DNA of 64,000 nt from positions 1-64,000 of the forward strand of contig NZ_CABPSB010000025.1 of NCBI RefSeq assembly GCF_902459655.1, in the 5' to 3' direction. How positions within the stretch are numbered: position 1 is the first letter of the stretch; every line of letters starts with the position of its first letter. Shown piece after piece: positions 55,250 to 64,000 of the stretch. The notes beneath the pieces were generated by a model. The model had not been told where the DNA came from. It saw nothing but the letters and a program-made list of their open reading frames with translations, and ran no database searches. This DNA comes from Pandoraea anhela (GTDB lineage: Bacteria > Pseudomonadota > Gammaproteobacteria > Burkholderiales > Burkholderiaceae). Made by a program: the position numbers and the translations under genes.

Positions 55250-55272
55250 GGAGGGCGCCCGAAACGCCCTCC
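55250..55272. terminator. Hairpin between convergent lrp-type and cysteine dioxygenase genes
   Basis: GGAGGGCG (55250-55257) pairs perfectly with CGCCCTCC (55265-55272) around a seven-base loop. It lies 10 bp after one stop and 11 bp before the other, so it can terminate both strands. There is no T-run. Confidence 0.7.
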
Positions 55273-55282
55273 GTAAGACGCC

Positions 55283-55864
55283 TCAAGTTATGAGTTCGGC
55301 GATGCGATTGACGTGGGTGGCGATTCGTTCCCCCTCAACGCCGTACACATGAACAGAGATCGCGACGTGTTCACTCGTGTTACGTAATCGGTGAACGGCG
55401 TCCATGCCGGCATGCCCGCCGACCACGGTACCTGCAGGACGTTTCTCGCTCCCGACCTGCGTAGCCTTACCCGTCGCTCTGTCCCAGGTGAACTGCTCCT
55501 CGAGCAAAACCCCCGTCATCACGGCATACGAGCACCATGTAAAGTGTCCGTGAACCGGCGTGTACTGTCCGGGATTCCACACCAAAGCCACGATCGTGAA
55601 CCTGCCCCTAGGGTGTGCGTACATCACATGCCGCGTGTACTGCGCCGAACTGCCTTGCTGCTGGGCTTTCGTAAGCAACGCATCGCAATCAATATTGCTC
55701 TCCAAGAGTCGACATACCTCATGGGGAATTCGGGTCGCAGGTGCGGTGTCGCAGATGTGTTGGATCCCTCCGATTAGCGCCTGCAGACGTGTCGTCAGCG
55801 CCACCGGCAAAGCTGATGTGGAAAAGCGGTTCATGATCGGAATCAATTCTCGTAATCGATGCAT
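55283..55864 (-). CDS. Cysteine dioxygenase type I family
   Basis: A cupin enzyme with iron ligands in PVHGHFTWC (HXH) and the distal HVYG histidine, plus YTRHVMY. Length is ~193 residues from ATG 55864; the open frame starts with GTG at 55909 and an ATG at 55834 is also possible. It oxidises cysteine or a thiol acid such as mercaptosuccinate or 3-mercaptopropionate to a sulfinate. No sulfinate pathway genes are adjacent, so its role in this region is uncertain. Confidence 0.85.
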   Translation of the reverse strand: MHRLRELIPIMNRFSTSALPVALTTRLQALIGGIQHICDTAPATRIPHEVCRLLESNIDCDALLTKAQQQGSSAQYTRHVMYAHPRGRFTIVALVWNPGQYTPVHGHFTWCSYAVMTGVLLEEQFTWDRATGKATQVGSEKRPAGTVVGGHAGMDAVHRLRNTSEHVAISVHVYGVEGERIATHVNRIAELIT

Positions 55865-55993
55865 AAATGCTACGTCACAACGATTAGAAAATTGACCGAA
55901 AGATCCCACGTGTTTCCATGCTTATCGGCGCGTTTTTCTACGCCACACAAGCTGAAAGAAAAACTTTCCTAACGGAAGCCATTCACCGAATGT

Positions 55994-57493
55994 TCAGTCC
56001 GGAATTCTGACTCGCAGCGCATTTCTGTCAATCTTGTTTGTCGCCGCCAACGGCATGGCATCGATGAAATAGACTCGCCGGGGATGTTGATATGCGGGTG
56101 CGTTGGCAAGCGTGAACCGCTTGATATCCTCCTCCGTCACATGCTGTCCATCTCGAAGCACGACGAAAGCGACCGGCTTCTGCCCCTTGATCTCATCAGG
56201 CACCGGAAGCACGCAAGCCTGCAACACTTCGGGCATCTTCTCGATGACCTGCTCCACCTCTCCCGGATAAATGTTCTCGCCACCACAGTTGAACATATCG
56301 TCGGCGCGGCCGACGAAATGAAAACACCCATTGGCATCGCACTTGAAGATATCGCCGGTCTTGTACCAGCCGTCGGGCGTCAGGACTTCGGCCGTCCTCT
56401 CGGGCATGTTCAAGTACCCGCTCATATTGGCGGGCGTCCGTAGCCATAGCTCCCCCTCGTGAGCATCCTGTCCGCTTTCGTTTATCAGCCTGGCCTCGAC
56501 CCCTGGGAGGGGCCATCCCAGTCCACCACCCACAGGGAGCTTTCGACCTTGCGTCGGGCCAAACGTAATTGGCCCACCTTCCGTCGTACCGTACCCGCCT
56601 GCGATGGTAGCGTTGGGAAAAGCCGCCTGCACAGCGGCATACAATTGCGGCGTGGCCGGTGCCGACCCCATGCGAACATATCGAACGGCCGATGTATCAA
56701 TGCTAGCCAGCGCATCGGTCTCCCGAACAACCATCGCCATCATCGTTGGCACAGACGTCACCCACGTCACACTGAATTTCCCGATCGCTTCGATAAACGT
56801 CTTTGCTTGAAACTGCGGCATCAAAACTACACTGGCATGCGCACTCAGGGCGAACTTGCATGCGGCAAGCGCGTTCATATGAAATAGCGGGGCGGCGACA
56901 ATCATGCGCTCCTCATCGAACGACTGACGCGTCGCGAATCGGGCCTTAACCGTCCAGATCTGTCCATCGTGAGAGAGCTGAACGCCTTTGGGCCGTCCCG
57001 TGGAACCGGACGTGTAAAGAATCATTGCGCATTCGTCCCGCTCCGGTTCGATTGCGTCAAACGGACCGAAGTCGAGCAGGGCGTCCCAGACGGGCCCGTT
57101 CAACGGCATGCCGTCGACTCCAGCAGGAACCAGACCGATGCGCGGATCGTCCACGAAAACGGCCTTCGCGCCGCAGTCAGCCAGAATGAACGACACCGTC
57201 TCGGAAGACAGCTTGTGATTGACGGGAACCGCAATCATTCCCGCACGAAGAATTGCCAGGTAGGCGATCAGAAACTCGGCGCAATTTGCGCTCATCAGGC
57301 CGATCGCATCGCCTCGCCGGTAGCCGCGTGCGAGCAAACCACGAGCACAAGCGTCCGCAAGATCGTCGAGCTGGCCGTGCGTGAGCATAAGGGGCACGCC
57401 CTCACTGCTGCAGTCGACAATGGCTATGACATCCCTCGCCTTTGTCGCATTCGTCAATTTCCCGAGATTGCTCCACGAATTCTCATTCCGCAT
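55994..57493 (-). CDS. AMP-forming acyl-CoA ligase
   Basis: A 499-residue enzyme of the ANL superfamily. It has the P-loop MILYTSGSTGRPKGVQLSH, A5 motif GYGTTEGGPI, hinge region YKTGDIFKCDANGCFHFVGRADDMFNCGG with ENIYPGEVE, and the C-terminal catalytic lysine in TNKIDRNAL. It activates a carboxylate to its CoA thioester. It diverges from the DUF2817 gene with about 90 bp between. A medium-chain, aromatic or malonyl-like substrate is possible, and the neighbouring thioesterase could reverse the step. Confidence 0.9.
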   Translation of the reverse strand: MRNENSWSNLGKLTNATKARDVIAIVDCSSEGVPLMLTHGQLDDLADACARGLLARGYRRGDAIGLMSANCAEFLIAYLAILRAGMIAVPVNHKLSSETVSFILADCGAKAVFVDDPRIGLVPAGVDGMPLNGPVWDALLDFGPFDAIEPERDECAMILYTSGSTGRPKGVQLSHDGQIWTVKARFATRQSFDEERMIVAAPLFHMNALAACKFALSAHASVVLMPQFQAKTFIEAIGKFSVTWVTSVPTMMAMVVRETDALASIDTSAVRYVRMGSAPATPQLYAAVQAAFPNATIAGGYGTTEGGPITFGPTQGRKLPVGGGLGWPLPGVEARLINESGQDAHEGELWLRTPANMSGYLNMPERTAEVLTPDGWYKTGDIFKCDANGCFHFVGRADDMFNCGGENIYPGEVEQVIEKMPEVLQACVLPVPDEIKGQKPVAFVVLRDGQHVTEEDIKRFTLANAPAYQHPRRVYFIDAMPLAATNKIDRNALRVRIPD

Positions 57494-57581
57494 GATGACT
57501 GTCCGTACTGAATTGAAAAAAAATGCTAAAGCGCCTGTGCAAAACTGGGGGCTTCATTCATCGTGTCCACCGAAGGAGCCA

Positions 57582-58673
57582 ATGATGTCCCCGAGTGTCT
57601 TTTCCGAAACCTATGCTGAAGCGAGAGAGAAATTTCTGAATGCCGCGAGTGAGGCGGGAGCGAGCATTCGCTCGTACCAGCATCCGTCCGAAACGGGCCC
57701 GCACGGTGAATCGCTTTATCTCGACGCTGCCTTTGCGGGGAATATGAACGCTCGGAAAGTGCTGGTTGTTGGGAGCGGGACGCATGGGATCGAGGGATAC
57801 TCCGGCTCCGCCGCACAGACCCATTGGCTGAACCTGCATGGACACACCCTTCCGGCCGACGTTGCTGTCCTCATGCTGCACGCTCACAATCCATGGGGTT
57901 TCGCACACGCCTTGCGCTTCACGGAAGAAAACGTCGACCTGAACCGGAATTTCGTCGATTTCTCCGCACCGCTCCCCGAGAATCCGCAATACGAACGGGT
58001 ACATGAAGCCATCTCGCTCAAGTGCTGGGACGAGTCCTCGGTCGACAGCATGTTCGAAGCGCTGGATCGCATTCGCGAGGACATCGGCGAGCAAGCATTC
58101 TCCGACGCCTTCAACGGCGGCCAATACACCCACGCTGACGGAATCTTCTACGGAGGCGTTCGTGAGCAATGGTCCAATCGCGCATTTCGCGGTGCGCTTT
58201 CCGAGCATCTCGGAAATGCCACCGAGGTGGCCATGATCGACTTCCATACCGGAATCGGGCCTGAGCGAGGACATGTCTTTCTCTGTTTCCATGAATCTGG
58301 CAGTGCCTCCTACGAGCGCGCTCGTGCCTATTGGGGTGAGCGCGCGGTCAATCGAGAAGGTGTGACACACAAGGCCATCGCGAAGTACCAGGGCCTCCTG
58401 GTGGACGCTTTCGTGAACAGCCTGCCTCATGCCGAGACCACTGCCGTCGTTGTCGAGTTCGGCACCCTTCCCCGACGCGCGATGCAACGCGCTTCGATGG
58501 CTGCACGCTGGCTTAGGACGGCTACGGCGGATAGCAGACTACGCGCAGGACTCATGTCGTCGATCCGTGAAGCGTTTTACCCCAATGCCCCGGACTGGCG
58601 CGAAGGTGTCCTTCGTCAGTCCGGGGAAATCGTGAATCAGGCTGTCGCTGGTTTGCGCGACGGCAAAAGATGA
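57582..58673 (+). CDS. DUF2817 (M14-like zinc metallopeptidase) protein
   Basis: The start at ATG 57582 has AAGGAG directly upstream. The 363-residue protein has the carboxypeptidase-fold zinc ligands in GTHGIEG (His68, Glu71) and DFHTGIG (His222), an NRN (121-123) and the catalytic-type VVEFGT (Glu292). DUF2817 enzymes are probable amide/peptide hydrolases. It converges with the ABC operon end and diverges from the acyl-CoA ligase gene. No signal peptide is visible, so it is cytoplasmic. Confidence 0.88.
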   Translation: MMSPSVFSETYAEAREKFLNAASEAGASIRSYQHPSETGPHGESLYLDAAFAGNMNARKVLVVGSGTHGIEGYSGSAAQTHWLNLHGHTLPADVAVLMLHAHNPWGFAHALRFTEENVDLNRNFVDFSAPLPENPQYERVHEAISLKCWDESSVDSMFEALDRIREDIGEQAFSDAFNGGQYTHADGIFYGGVREQWSNRAFRGALSEHLGNATEVAMIDFHTGIGPERGHVFLCFHESGSASYERARAYWGERAVNREGVTHKAIAKYQGLLVDAFVNSLPHAETTAVVVEFGTLPRRAMQRASMAARWLRTATADSRLRAGLMSSIREAFYPNAPDWREGVLRQSGEIVNQAVAGLRDGKR

Positions 58674-58678
58674 GCTCA

Positions 58679-59461
58679 CTACTCAGAGAGGGATCGACTG
58701 CTCTCGCTTCGATCCCAGAACACCAGCCTCCTATGCAAGAGCTTAATTAACTGGCTGCCGCCAATGCCCATGGCAGCGAGACTGATCAGTGCGGCGAACA
58801 TCGTGCTGGTATCCAACGTCGTCGTCGCCGCATTGATCAGATATCCGAGTCCCTCGGTTGACGACACGAACTCTGCAACGACCGCACCGATCAGCCCGAG
58901 CACCACCGAAATCTGAAGTCCGGCGAAGATGTGCCCGGCGGCTGACGGAATCTTGATACGCGTCAGAATGTGCCAGCGGCTGGCCGAAAATGCCTTCATG
59001 AGATCGATAAGCGACGGATCGGTGGCTTTCAGGCCAACGGCCGTATTGACGAACATCGGAAAAAAGCAAACCAGCCCCACCATCACGACTTTCGACCCAA
59101 GGCCAAACCCGAACCACACGAGAATGAGCGGTGCCAGAGCCACCTTCGGCATCGACTGAAGTCCCAGCACGAACGGGTACAGCAAGCGTTCGATGGATCG
59201 GAACTCGGCGAACAGAATACCCACCACGAACGCCAGCACGCATCCTGAGACGTAGCCAAGGAGCGTGCTCATCAACGTGAACCTGAAATCCCCCCAAAAA
59301 GCGCCGTCGATATAGCCTCGCTTGAGTGCCGCGGCGACTCCATCGAGCGATGGAAGAATATAGTTGGGCACTCCCCACCGGCTCACGGCCAGATACCAGA
59401 CGCCAACAAGAGCGCAGAGAAGCGCCAGCGGGTAAAGCACCGTTTTGGTACGTTCTTTCAT
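58679..59461 (-). CDS. TauC/SsuC-type ABC permease
   Basis: The start at ATG 59461 leaves the upstream ATPase untouched; the open frame to 59515 would overlap its end. The ~260-residue permease has six segments (first at TVLYPLALLCALVGVWYL) and the EAA loop DLMKAFSASRWHILTRIKIPSAA. It is the last gene of the operon that runs from the VOC gene. Confidence 0.9.
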   Translation of the reverse strand: MKERTKTVLYPLALLCALVGVWYLAVSRWGVPNYILPSLDGVAAALKRGYIDGAFWGDFRFTLMSTLLGYVSGCVLAFVVGILFAEFRSIERLLYPFVLGLQSMPKVALAPLILVWFGFGLGSKVVMVGLVCFFPMFVNTAVGLKATDPSLIDLMKAFSASRWHILTRIKIPSAAGHIFAGLQISVVLGLIGAVVAEFVSSTEGLGYLINAATTTLDTSTMFAALISLAAMGIGGSQLIKLLHRRLVFWDRSESSRSLSE

Positions 59462-59472
59462 GTCATATCCGC

Positions 59473-60264
59473 CTAGCGAGGTGCGTTCGAGAACATCGCG
59501 CGAAGCTCGGAACACAGTTCGGCAAAGCGCGGGTGGGACAGGGTTTCCTGAGTTCGAGGTACCGGAAGATCCACGGTCACCTCACGGAGGATCCGTGCCG
59601 GCCGGGCCGAGAGCACAATGACGCGATTCGAAAGGAAGACGGCTTCCGGAATCGAATGCGTGATGAAGAGGACCGACTTACGCGTCTCCATCCAGATACG
59701 CTGAAGCTCCTCCATCATGTGTTCGCGCGTCATGGCATCGAGTGCAGCGAACGGTTCGTCCATCAGAAGCAGGCTCGGGTCGTGAATCAAGCCACGCGCA
59801 ATACCGACACGCTGCTGCATTCCCCCCGACAGCTCGTACGGATAGTGGCTCTCGAACTTCTCCAGCCCCATCATCTTGAGCAGCGACCGGGCCCGCAGTG
59901 CGCCTTCCTCGACATTCATGCCAAGCGTTCTGATGGGTAGCAGAACGTTTTCCAGAACCGTTTGCCACGGCAGCAGTGTGGCCTGCTGAAAAACGATGCC
60001 GACGTCTCGTCTAGGGCCCTTGATAGGCCTCCCACCGAATTCTGCGATGCCGCTCGATGGCGCAAGAAGGCCTGACGCGACCTTGAGCAACGTCGACTTG
60101 CCGCAGCCGGAGGGGCCGAGGACCGATAGAAACTCGCCTGCTCCGAGAGAAGTGCTGAACGAATCTAGTGCCTTGGTCGCCCCGCGAGACGACTGGTAAG
60201 TCACAGTGAGTTTCTCGGCCCGAAACACCGGCGCCAGATTGGTCATGGGAACGCCTCTGTCCAT
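59473..60264 (-). CDS. TauB/SsuB-type ABC importer ATPase
   Basis: A 263-residue ATPase (or 257 from ATG 60246) with Walker A GPSGCGKST, Q-loop FQQATLLPWQTV, signature LSGGMQQRVGIARG, Walker B LLMDEPFAALD and H-loop FITHSIPEA. It lies six bases after the binding-protein stop and is followed by the permease. Together they form a complete importer for a nitrate/taurine-class ligand. Confidence 0.93.
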   Translation of the reverse strand: MDRGVPMTNLAPVFRAEKLTVTYQSSRGATKALDSFSTSLGAGEFLSVLGPSGCGKSTLLKVASGLLAPSSGIAEFGGRPIKGPRRDVGIVFQQATLLPWQTVLENVLLPIRTLGMNVEEGALRARSLLKMMGLEKFESHYPYELSGGMQQRVGIARGLIHDPSLLLMDEPFAALDAMTREHMMEELQRIWMETRKSVLFITHSIPEAVFLSNRVIVLSARPARILREVTVDLPVPRTQETLSHPRFAELCSELRAMFSNAPR

Positions 60265-60270
60265 CAGAAT

Positions 60271-61350
60271 TTATTCCTTGAACGCTTTTGCCTGCGCCAC
60301 AACCTTCGCGGCGTCGAACTTGGCGAACTCGGGAACCAGTGCATTGGTATAGCAGCCTTGAACATTGGCTGCCCGAGCCTGCATCTGCCCACCTTGGTAC
60401 AAAGCCTCCGCAAAATTGCCCCAGGCCTGCGGGTCAGACTCCCCCCACCGGCGCGCAGTTTGGCCACCAGGAAACGCCAACATCCGGGTAAGCCGAGCGG
60501 AAAGCACCTGAACGCCGTCGGCCAGAACCTTCGCAGGATCGCCCACCGGTTTCGTATTCGGGTATTCCTTCCAGAACAGTTCGACGCACGCCACCTTGTT
60601 GGCCTCGCAGAAGACCGTCGCCTTCGCGATAGCACGACCAAAGCCGCCCAGCAGCTGAGGCTTATCGCGAATCATGTCGTCGTGCGCAACCAATCCGTTG
60701 CTCGGTAACTGCGAATACCGCACCAACTGGCTCAAACGACGGATCTTCGTTCCCTGGGATTCGAGGGTCGCGATTTGGGTGTCGTACAGGTTGATGGCGT
60801 CGATGCTCTTGTTGGTTAGCGCCAGAAAAGCAGCACTTCCCGTACCGACCGGAACCAACGTTGCATTGACACCGATATCCTTGAACTCGGCACGGGTGAT
60901 GGGAACGTTGCCGAACGTCATCGCCCCGACGCCGATGTTCTTCCCATTCAGATCCTTCAGCGATTTGATCGGGGAGTCAGCGTTGACAACGAACTCCCAG
61001 ATCGACGTTCGCGCGGAGTTGTAGAAGAATTTCAGCGGCAGCGGCTGCTTCCCCGGTTCATGGGAAAGGATGAGCGTGTCGGGATTGGGGTAGCCGATGT
61101 CGACACGCTTCGAGAGCATTTGCGGGATGAGCGTGCCAGCCCCCTTGAAGCTGATCATCTCGACATCAAGCCCCTCCTCTTTGAAGTAATTCATTTGTTT
61201 CGCCACGACCACGGGTGCTTGCGCCAGCGTCATATCCGTCGTATTGCCGTAGCGAATTCTGGTGAGTTCCGCGCTGGCTGCAAGCGACCAACCCGCCAAC
61301 AGCAGGCCTCCACCCACAAGCGCAAAACGATATGTATGTTTGCAAAGCAT
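60271..61350 (-). CDS. TauA/SsuA-type periplasmic binding protein
   Basis: A 359-residue binding protein with a Sec signal (cleavage near AASAELT, about residue 27). The mature start LTRIRYGNTTDMTLAQAPVVVAKQMNYF is typical of the NMT1/SsuA family. AAGGGG precedes the ATG. It follows the thioesterase gene by eight bases and precedes the ATPase, giving one transport-catabolism operon. Confidence 0.92.
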   Translation of the reverse strand: MLCKHTYRFALVGGGLLLAGWSLAASAELTRIRYGNTTDMTLAQAPVVVAKQMNYFKEEGLDVEMISFKGAGTLIPQMLSKRVDIGYPNPDTLILSHEPGKQPLPLKFFYNSARTSIWEFVVNADSPIKSLKDLNGKNIGVGAMTFGNVPITRAEFKDIGVNATLVPVGTGSAAFLALTNKSIDAINLYDTQIATLESQGTKIRRLSQLVRYSQLPSNGLVAHDDMIRDKPQLLGGFGRAIAKATVFCEANKVACVELFWKEYPNTKPVGDPAKVLADGVQVLSARLTRMLAFPGGQTARRWGESDPQAWGNFAEALYQGGQMQARAANVQGCYTNALVPEFAKFDAAKVVAQAKAFKE

Positions 61351-61358
61351 GCCCCCCC

Positions 61359-61790
61359 TTACCCGGAAATGGGCACGTAGGTTCCGCGCCCGATCGCCAC
61401 CAGCTTTCCGTCGGGAGACATCACTTCGATATCGACGACAGCTGAAGTCTTGCCGATCTTTCGAACAACCGACACGCAGTCGACATACTCGCCAATGGCT
61501 GGACGTAAGTAGTCGATGCGCAGATTCATCGTCGGCACCCCACCGCCCACAAGCATGCCGACAGCAAAATCACCAACGACATCGATCAGCGCCGCGAGCG
61601 GTCCTCCATGAAACTGACGCGTACCAGCACCTCGCTCGAACATGTCGGAAAGTGGCATCCGTACGCCGAAGCGTGAACGCTCATGATCGACCTCGGTAAC
61701 GCTGAGATTCATGGTTCGGATGAACGCCGAACGAGCGAAGATTGCGGCGATCTCGTCGCGGCCGATATGTGTGGAGGATGTTGTACTCAT
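61359..61790 (-). CDS. PaaI-type hotdog thioesterase
   Basis: A 143-residue hotdog-fold protein with the HGGPLAALIDVVGDFAVGM central helix typical of PaaI thioesterases (His-Gly-Gly at about 61-63). It cleaves aromatic or small acyl-CoA thioesters. Its start overlaps the stop of the reductase gene by four bases (61787-61790), implying co-translation. The acyl-CoA ligase about 4 kb away could make its substrate. Confidence 0.9.
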   Translation of the reverse strand: MSTTSSTHIGRDEIAAIFARSAFIRTMNLSVTEVDHERSRFGVRMPLSDMFERGAGTRQFHGGPLAALIDVVGDFAVGMLVGGGVPTMNLRIDYLRPAIGEYVDCVSVVRKIGKTSAVVDIEVMSPDGKLVAIGRGTYVPISG

Positions 61791-62800
61791 GCCTTCACCA
61801 CCACTTTTCCGAACACAAGGCGGTCCTCGAGTTGTCGGAAGGCCTCATTTACTTCGGACAGGTGGTAGGTCTTATCGATCACCGGCAGGAGCTTGCCCTG
61901 GCGAACCAGATCCAGAAGGCTCGTGAGGTCTTCACGTGCCCAGCCATTGGAGCCGAGAATCTGCAGCTCATAGCTCCAGATGAAACGCAGATCCTCCTTC
62001 GGGTCGTAACCCGCAGTGGCACCGCATGTCAAAACGCGGCCACCCCGATGCAATGTGCGAAGCGACTTCACCCAGGTGTCTCCCCCCGTAAAGTTCACGG
62101 CCACGTCGACACCGTTCTCATGGAGACGACGATGCGGTTTGCCAAACTTTGCGAAGACCCATTTCATGAAATCGTCTTTTTTATAGTTGAGCAAATGATC
62201 TGCGCCCAGCGACTTGAGGCGATCCAGCTTCTCTTCGCTCGACGCCGCGGCAATGACTTCAGCCCCGGCCAGCTTCGCCAGTTGCACGCAGCATGTGCCC
62301 ACACCGCCCGAAGCCCCGAGGATCAGCACACGCTCGCCGGCACTGATCTTGCCGATGGCCATCATCATGCGCCACGCTGTGCCGTAGGCGACCGGCAGGC
62401 TTGCGGCAACCTCGTAGCTCACATCGCCCGGGAGAGAGACCAGGTGGTGATCCGGGACCGCACAGTACTCGGCCAGTCCGCCGTGGCGGGCCTCACCGAT
62501 CACACCACCGAAAGTCTTGCGGTCCGACGGGTCAATGAGCACACGATCACCCACTTTCCAACCGCCGACGACATTCGGCCCGACTTCGACGATTTCGCCG
62601 GCAAAATCGAGCCCCATGATGATGGGCATAGGAACGGAAATACCCGGCATGCCATTGCGGGTAAACACGTCGTGATAGTTCAACGACGCGGCCCCCACCT
62701 TGACGATGACCTCGCCCGCTTGAGCGACGGGGTCAGGAAAATCGGTTTCATACGAGATACTGCCGGGACCACCATGTTCGTAAATTACGGCTGCTTTCAT
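61787..62800 (-). CDS. MDR-family NAD(P)H-dependent oxidoreductase (quinone reductase-like)
   Basis: A 337-residue medium-chain reductase with GLDFAGEIVEVG near residue 63, nucleotide motif LGASGGVGTCCVQLAKLAG and the RQLEDRLVFGKVVV tail. It lacks the structural zinc cysteines and the classic GHE motif, so it belongs with zinc-independent quinone/enoyl reductases. It lies between the VOC gene and the thioesterase gene, overlapping the latter. Confidence 0.9.
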   Translation of the reverse strand: MKAAVIYEHGGPGSISYETDFPDPVAQAGEVIVKVGAASLNYHDVFTRNGMPGISVPMPIIMGLDFAGEIVEVGPNVVGGWKVGDRVLIDPSDRKTFGGVIGEARHGGLAEYCAVPDHHLVSLPGDVSYEVAASLPVAYGTAWRMMMAIGKISAGERVLILGASGGVGTCCVQLAKLAGAEVIAAASSEEKLDRLKSLGADHLLNYKKDDFMKWVFAKFGKPHRRLHENGVDVAVNFTGGDTWVKSLRTLHRGGRVLTCGATAGYDPKEDLRFIWSYELQILGSNGWAREDLTSLLDLVRQGKLLPVIDKTYHLSEVNEAFRQLEDRLVFGKVVVKA

Positions 62801-62832
62801 GACTACCGCTCTCCAATCTTAGAAGTGATTGT

Positions 62833-63717
62833 TTATGCCTGTACAAACTGAATAGGCGAGACTGTTCCCTCAAGGGGACCAACCCAGACCGAGCGCTTCT
62901 CCGTTCCGATCTGAGAGGCCAGCTCGTATGTAATGCCCACGTCGCCAAGATAAGCTTCGAGACGCTCCAGAGAATCGACGTCAATGCACGCAGCGCCTAC
63001 GCGCTCGAATGCATCAGCACAGGCTCGAGGCACCATCGAGCGCATGGCCTGCGATCCACAAACCCAAAGCTCTCCGCTTCGCAAAGCAAAGCGAAATGCA
63101 CCGCAGCACGATTGGGCTGGCCCCAGCAACGTTGCGAGCTGGTTGCTCCGCTCGTCAGGCCTGTCGCTCACCAGATAGACTCGACTGAGACCGAGTGCAC
63201 CGTTCGGATGAGATAGATAGTGGGGCTGCCATAGGACGTCGCGTGTCTTGTGTTCGATAACGATGAAGCGAGCGTCGGGAAACGCATGTATATCGGGATA
63301 GACATTGGCGAACCTCGCACAGCGAACATGCTCACCTTGTGCACCGAATGCAGCGTCACGCTCGAGCCGAATAGGAGCGGAAACATGTACGCCTCGCTTT
63401 ACGTACTCACGGTAAGCTTCGTTAACGTCCGCGGTATCGAGTGCAACAATGTGGAGCCCCTCATACTTTGCGAGCATGGCCTTCACGTTGCTGGGCAGCG
63501 ATGGGTCGACCAACCCCAGAATCTCGAAGTACCCTCGCTGAAACATGGCGCATTGATTTCCCGACCCCCACGGGACCACCGGACCGCCGGGCTCAAGACT
63601 TCCCGCATGCATGCTTTTTGCTGTCAGCTGAAATCCGAGTCGGAGATAAGCGACGCTCGAATCGCCAAGATTTCGTACTGCAAGGCCAACATGATCCAAT
63701 CCCAGATCTACCGTCAC
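62833..63717 (-). CDS. VOC superfamily (Glyoxalase_3-like) protein
   Basis: A 294-residue protein with LDHVGLAVRNLGDSSVAYLRLGF at the start and a second related module in the C-terminal half (LSRVYLVSDRPDERSNQLATLLG), i.e. two VOC modules. Members include glyoxalase, ring-cleavage dioxygenases and epimerases. The active metal residues are not all obvious. It is the first gene of the operon and sits 32 bp before the reductase gene. Confidence 0.85.
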   Translation of the reverse strand: MTVDLGLDHVGLAVRNLGDSSVAYLRLGFQLTAKSMHAGSLEPGGPVVPWGSGNQCAMFQRGYFEILGLVDPSLPSNVKAMLAKYEGLHIVALDTADVNEAYREYVKRGVHVSAPIRLERDAAFGAQGEHVRCARFANVYPDIHAFPDARFIVIEHKTRDVLWQPHYLSHPNGALGLSRVYLVSDRPDERSNQLATLLGPAQSCCGAFRFALRSGELWVCGSQAMRSMVPRACADAFERVGAACIDVDSLERLEAYLGDVGITYELASQIGTEKRSVWVGPLEGTVSPIQFVQA

Positions 63718-64000
63718 AACGCCTCCACTAGCCGCTCAGTCAAAGCAATTTTGTGAATCCATCATACGTGGCACATCTGGAATAAATTATTCAACAACGT
63801 GCGCAATGATTGGCAAATAGGAAAATAAATTCCCCCAACATGAGCTTCCGTATTAATTAATTCCAAAATAAGGGTTTCTACGGGTGCAAGATACGGGAGC
63901 CGCCCCTCGAAAAACGAAGCCTCCCAGGAGCAATTAGTTCTTCGAGCTCTGGGGCTTGTGACGCAAACGAAGTCCGGCAACGTGGCTCGTTACTACTAAC
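63718..64000. other. Window edge, no gene supported
   Basis: About 280 bp with an AT-rich stretch around 63780-63870 that may hold the promoter of the VOC-led operon. A 72-codon minus-strand open frame (63762-63980) has no recognisable domain or ribosome site, and the next gene lies beyond the window. Confidence 0.4.

Noticed and set aside
57558-58487. 309-codon minus-strand frame opposite the DUF2817 gene
   Set aside because: It is an antisense frame; the plus-strand gene has zinc-ligand motifs and a clear ribosome site.
1-64000. CRISPR array or prophage structural genes
   Set aside because: No regularly spaced repeats and no phage head, tail or lysis genes were seen in the window.

Overview
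The window is a 64-kb piece of a moderately high-GC Gram-negative chromosome. A Burkholderia-type trimeric porin, IS407-like IS3-family transposases, TauD, FAH and DUF2817 genes, and many small catabolic operons each with its own regulator and transporter point to Burkholderiales. This assignment is inference; no rRNA or complete tRNA is present.

Bases 1-18,000 are an accessory block. It opens with a broken IS3-family transposase, then a terminator and the 3' half of a tRNA-Pro(UGG) gene, which looks like an attachment site. A P4-type tyrosine integrase follows. Next come a frameshifted ridA and an unassigned gene, then the most interesting object: a tight minus-strand four-gene operon (13932 to 3802). 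It encodes a ClpB-like AAA+ ATPase, a small NrdG-like radical-SAM protein, a 2099-residue zinc ribbon/pseudokinase/COG1112-DUF4011 helicase/nuclease fusion, and a coiled-coil protein beginning MSGPKVV. Two start-stop overlaps and a 17-bp gap tie the four together, and two palindromes sit in its promoter region. I read it as a candidate conflict (anti-phage) system. The helicase half resembles Mokosh-type and DUF4011-helicase-Vsr-type proteins, but I do not recognise the four-gene set as a described system. Behind it lie a membrane-anchored LprI-like protein, a zinc-finger protein, a complete IS3-family element and a second transposase fragment.

Bases 18,300-29,650 (plus strand) form a catabolic operon: a TetR regulator, a PotABCD-type ABC importer, hydantoinase/oxoprolinase subunits HyuA and HyuB, a GlcD-type FAD dehydrogenase and a DapA-type aldolase. 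Bases 30,290-37,715 (minus strand) form an eight-gene operon: a Tat-exported binding protein, a flavin monooxygenase, a DUF1116 (AllG-like) protein, a Tau/Ssu-type permease and ATPase, a [2Fe-2S] ferredoxin, RidA and a ferredoxin reductase. A TetR gene lies behind its promoter.

Bases 39,000-46,900 hold a set for an unknown, probably acidic substrate: SnoaL-like, MarR, TauD dioxygenase, ACS-type MFS, porin, FAH hydrolase, LysR and MmgE/PrpD. Bases 47,000-51,700 carry an alpha/beta hydrolase, AraC, RidA, an FMN split-barrel protein and an MFS carrier. Bases 52,000-55,900 encode a Tat-exported flavin amine oxidase, a periplasmic cytochrome c and an exported RidA, followed by Lrp and a cysteine dioxygenase. 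This set resembles the NicA2/CycN arrangement, in which an amine oxidase passes electrons to a cytochrome. Bases 56,000-63,700 contain an acyl-CoA ligase, a DUF2817 metallopeptidase-like enzyme, and a minus-strand operon of VOC protein, MDR reductase, thioesterase and a complete Tau/Ssu-type ABC importer.

RidA-family proteins appear four times (one broken), three of them beside or near oxidases or hydrolases of nitrogen compounds. This suggests that much of the window handles imines or enamines from nitrogen-compound breakdown.
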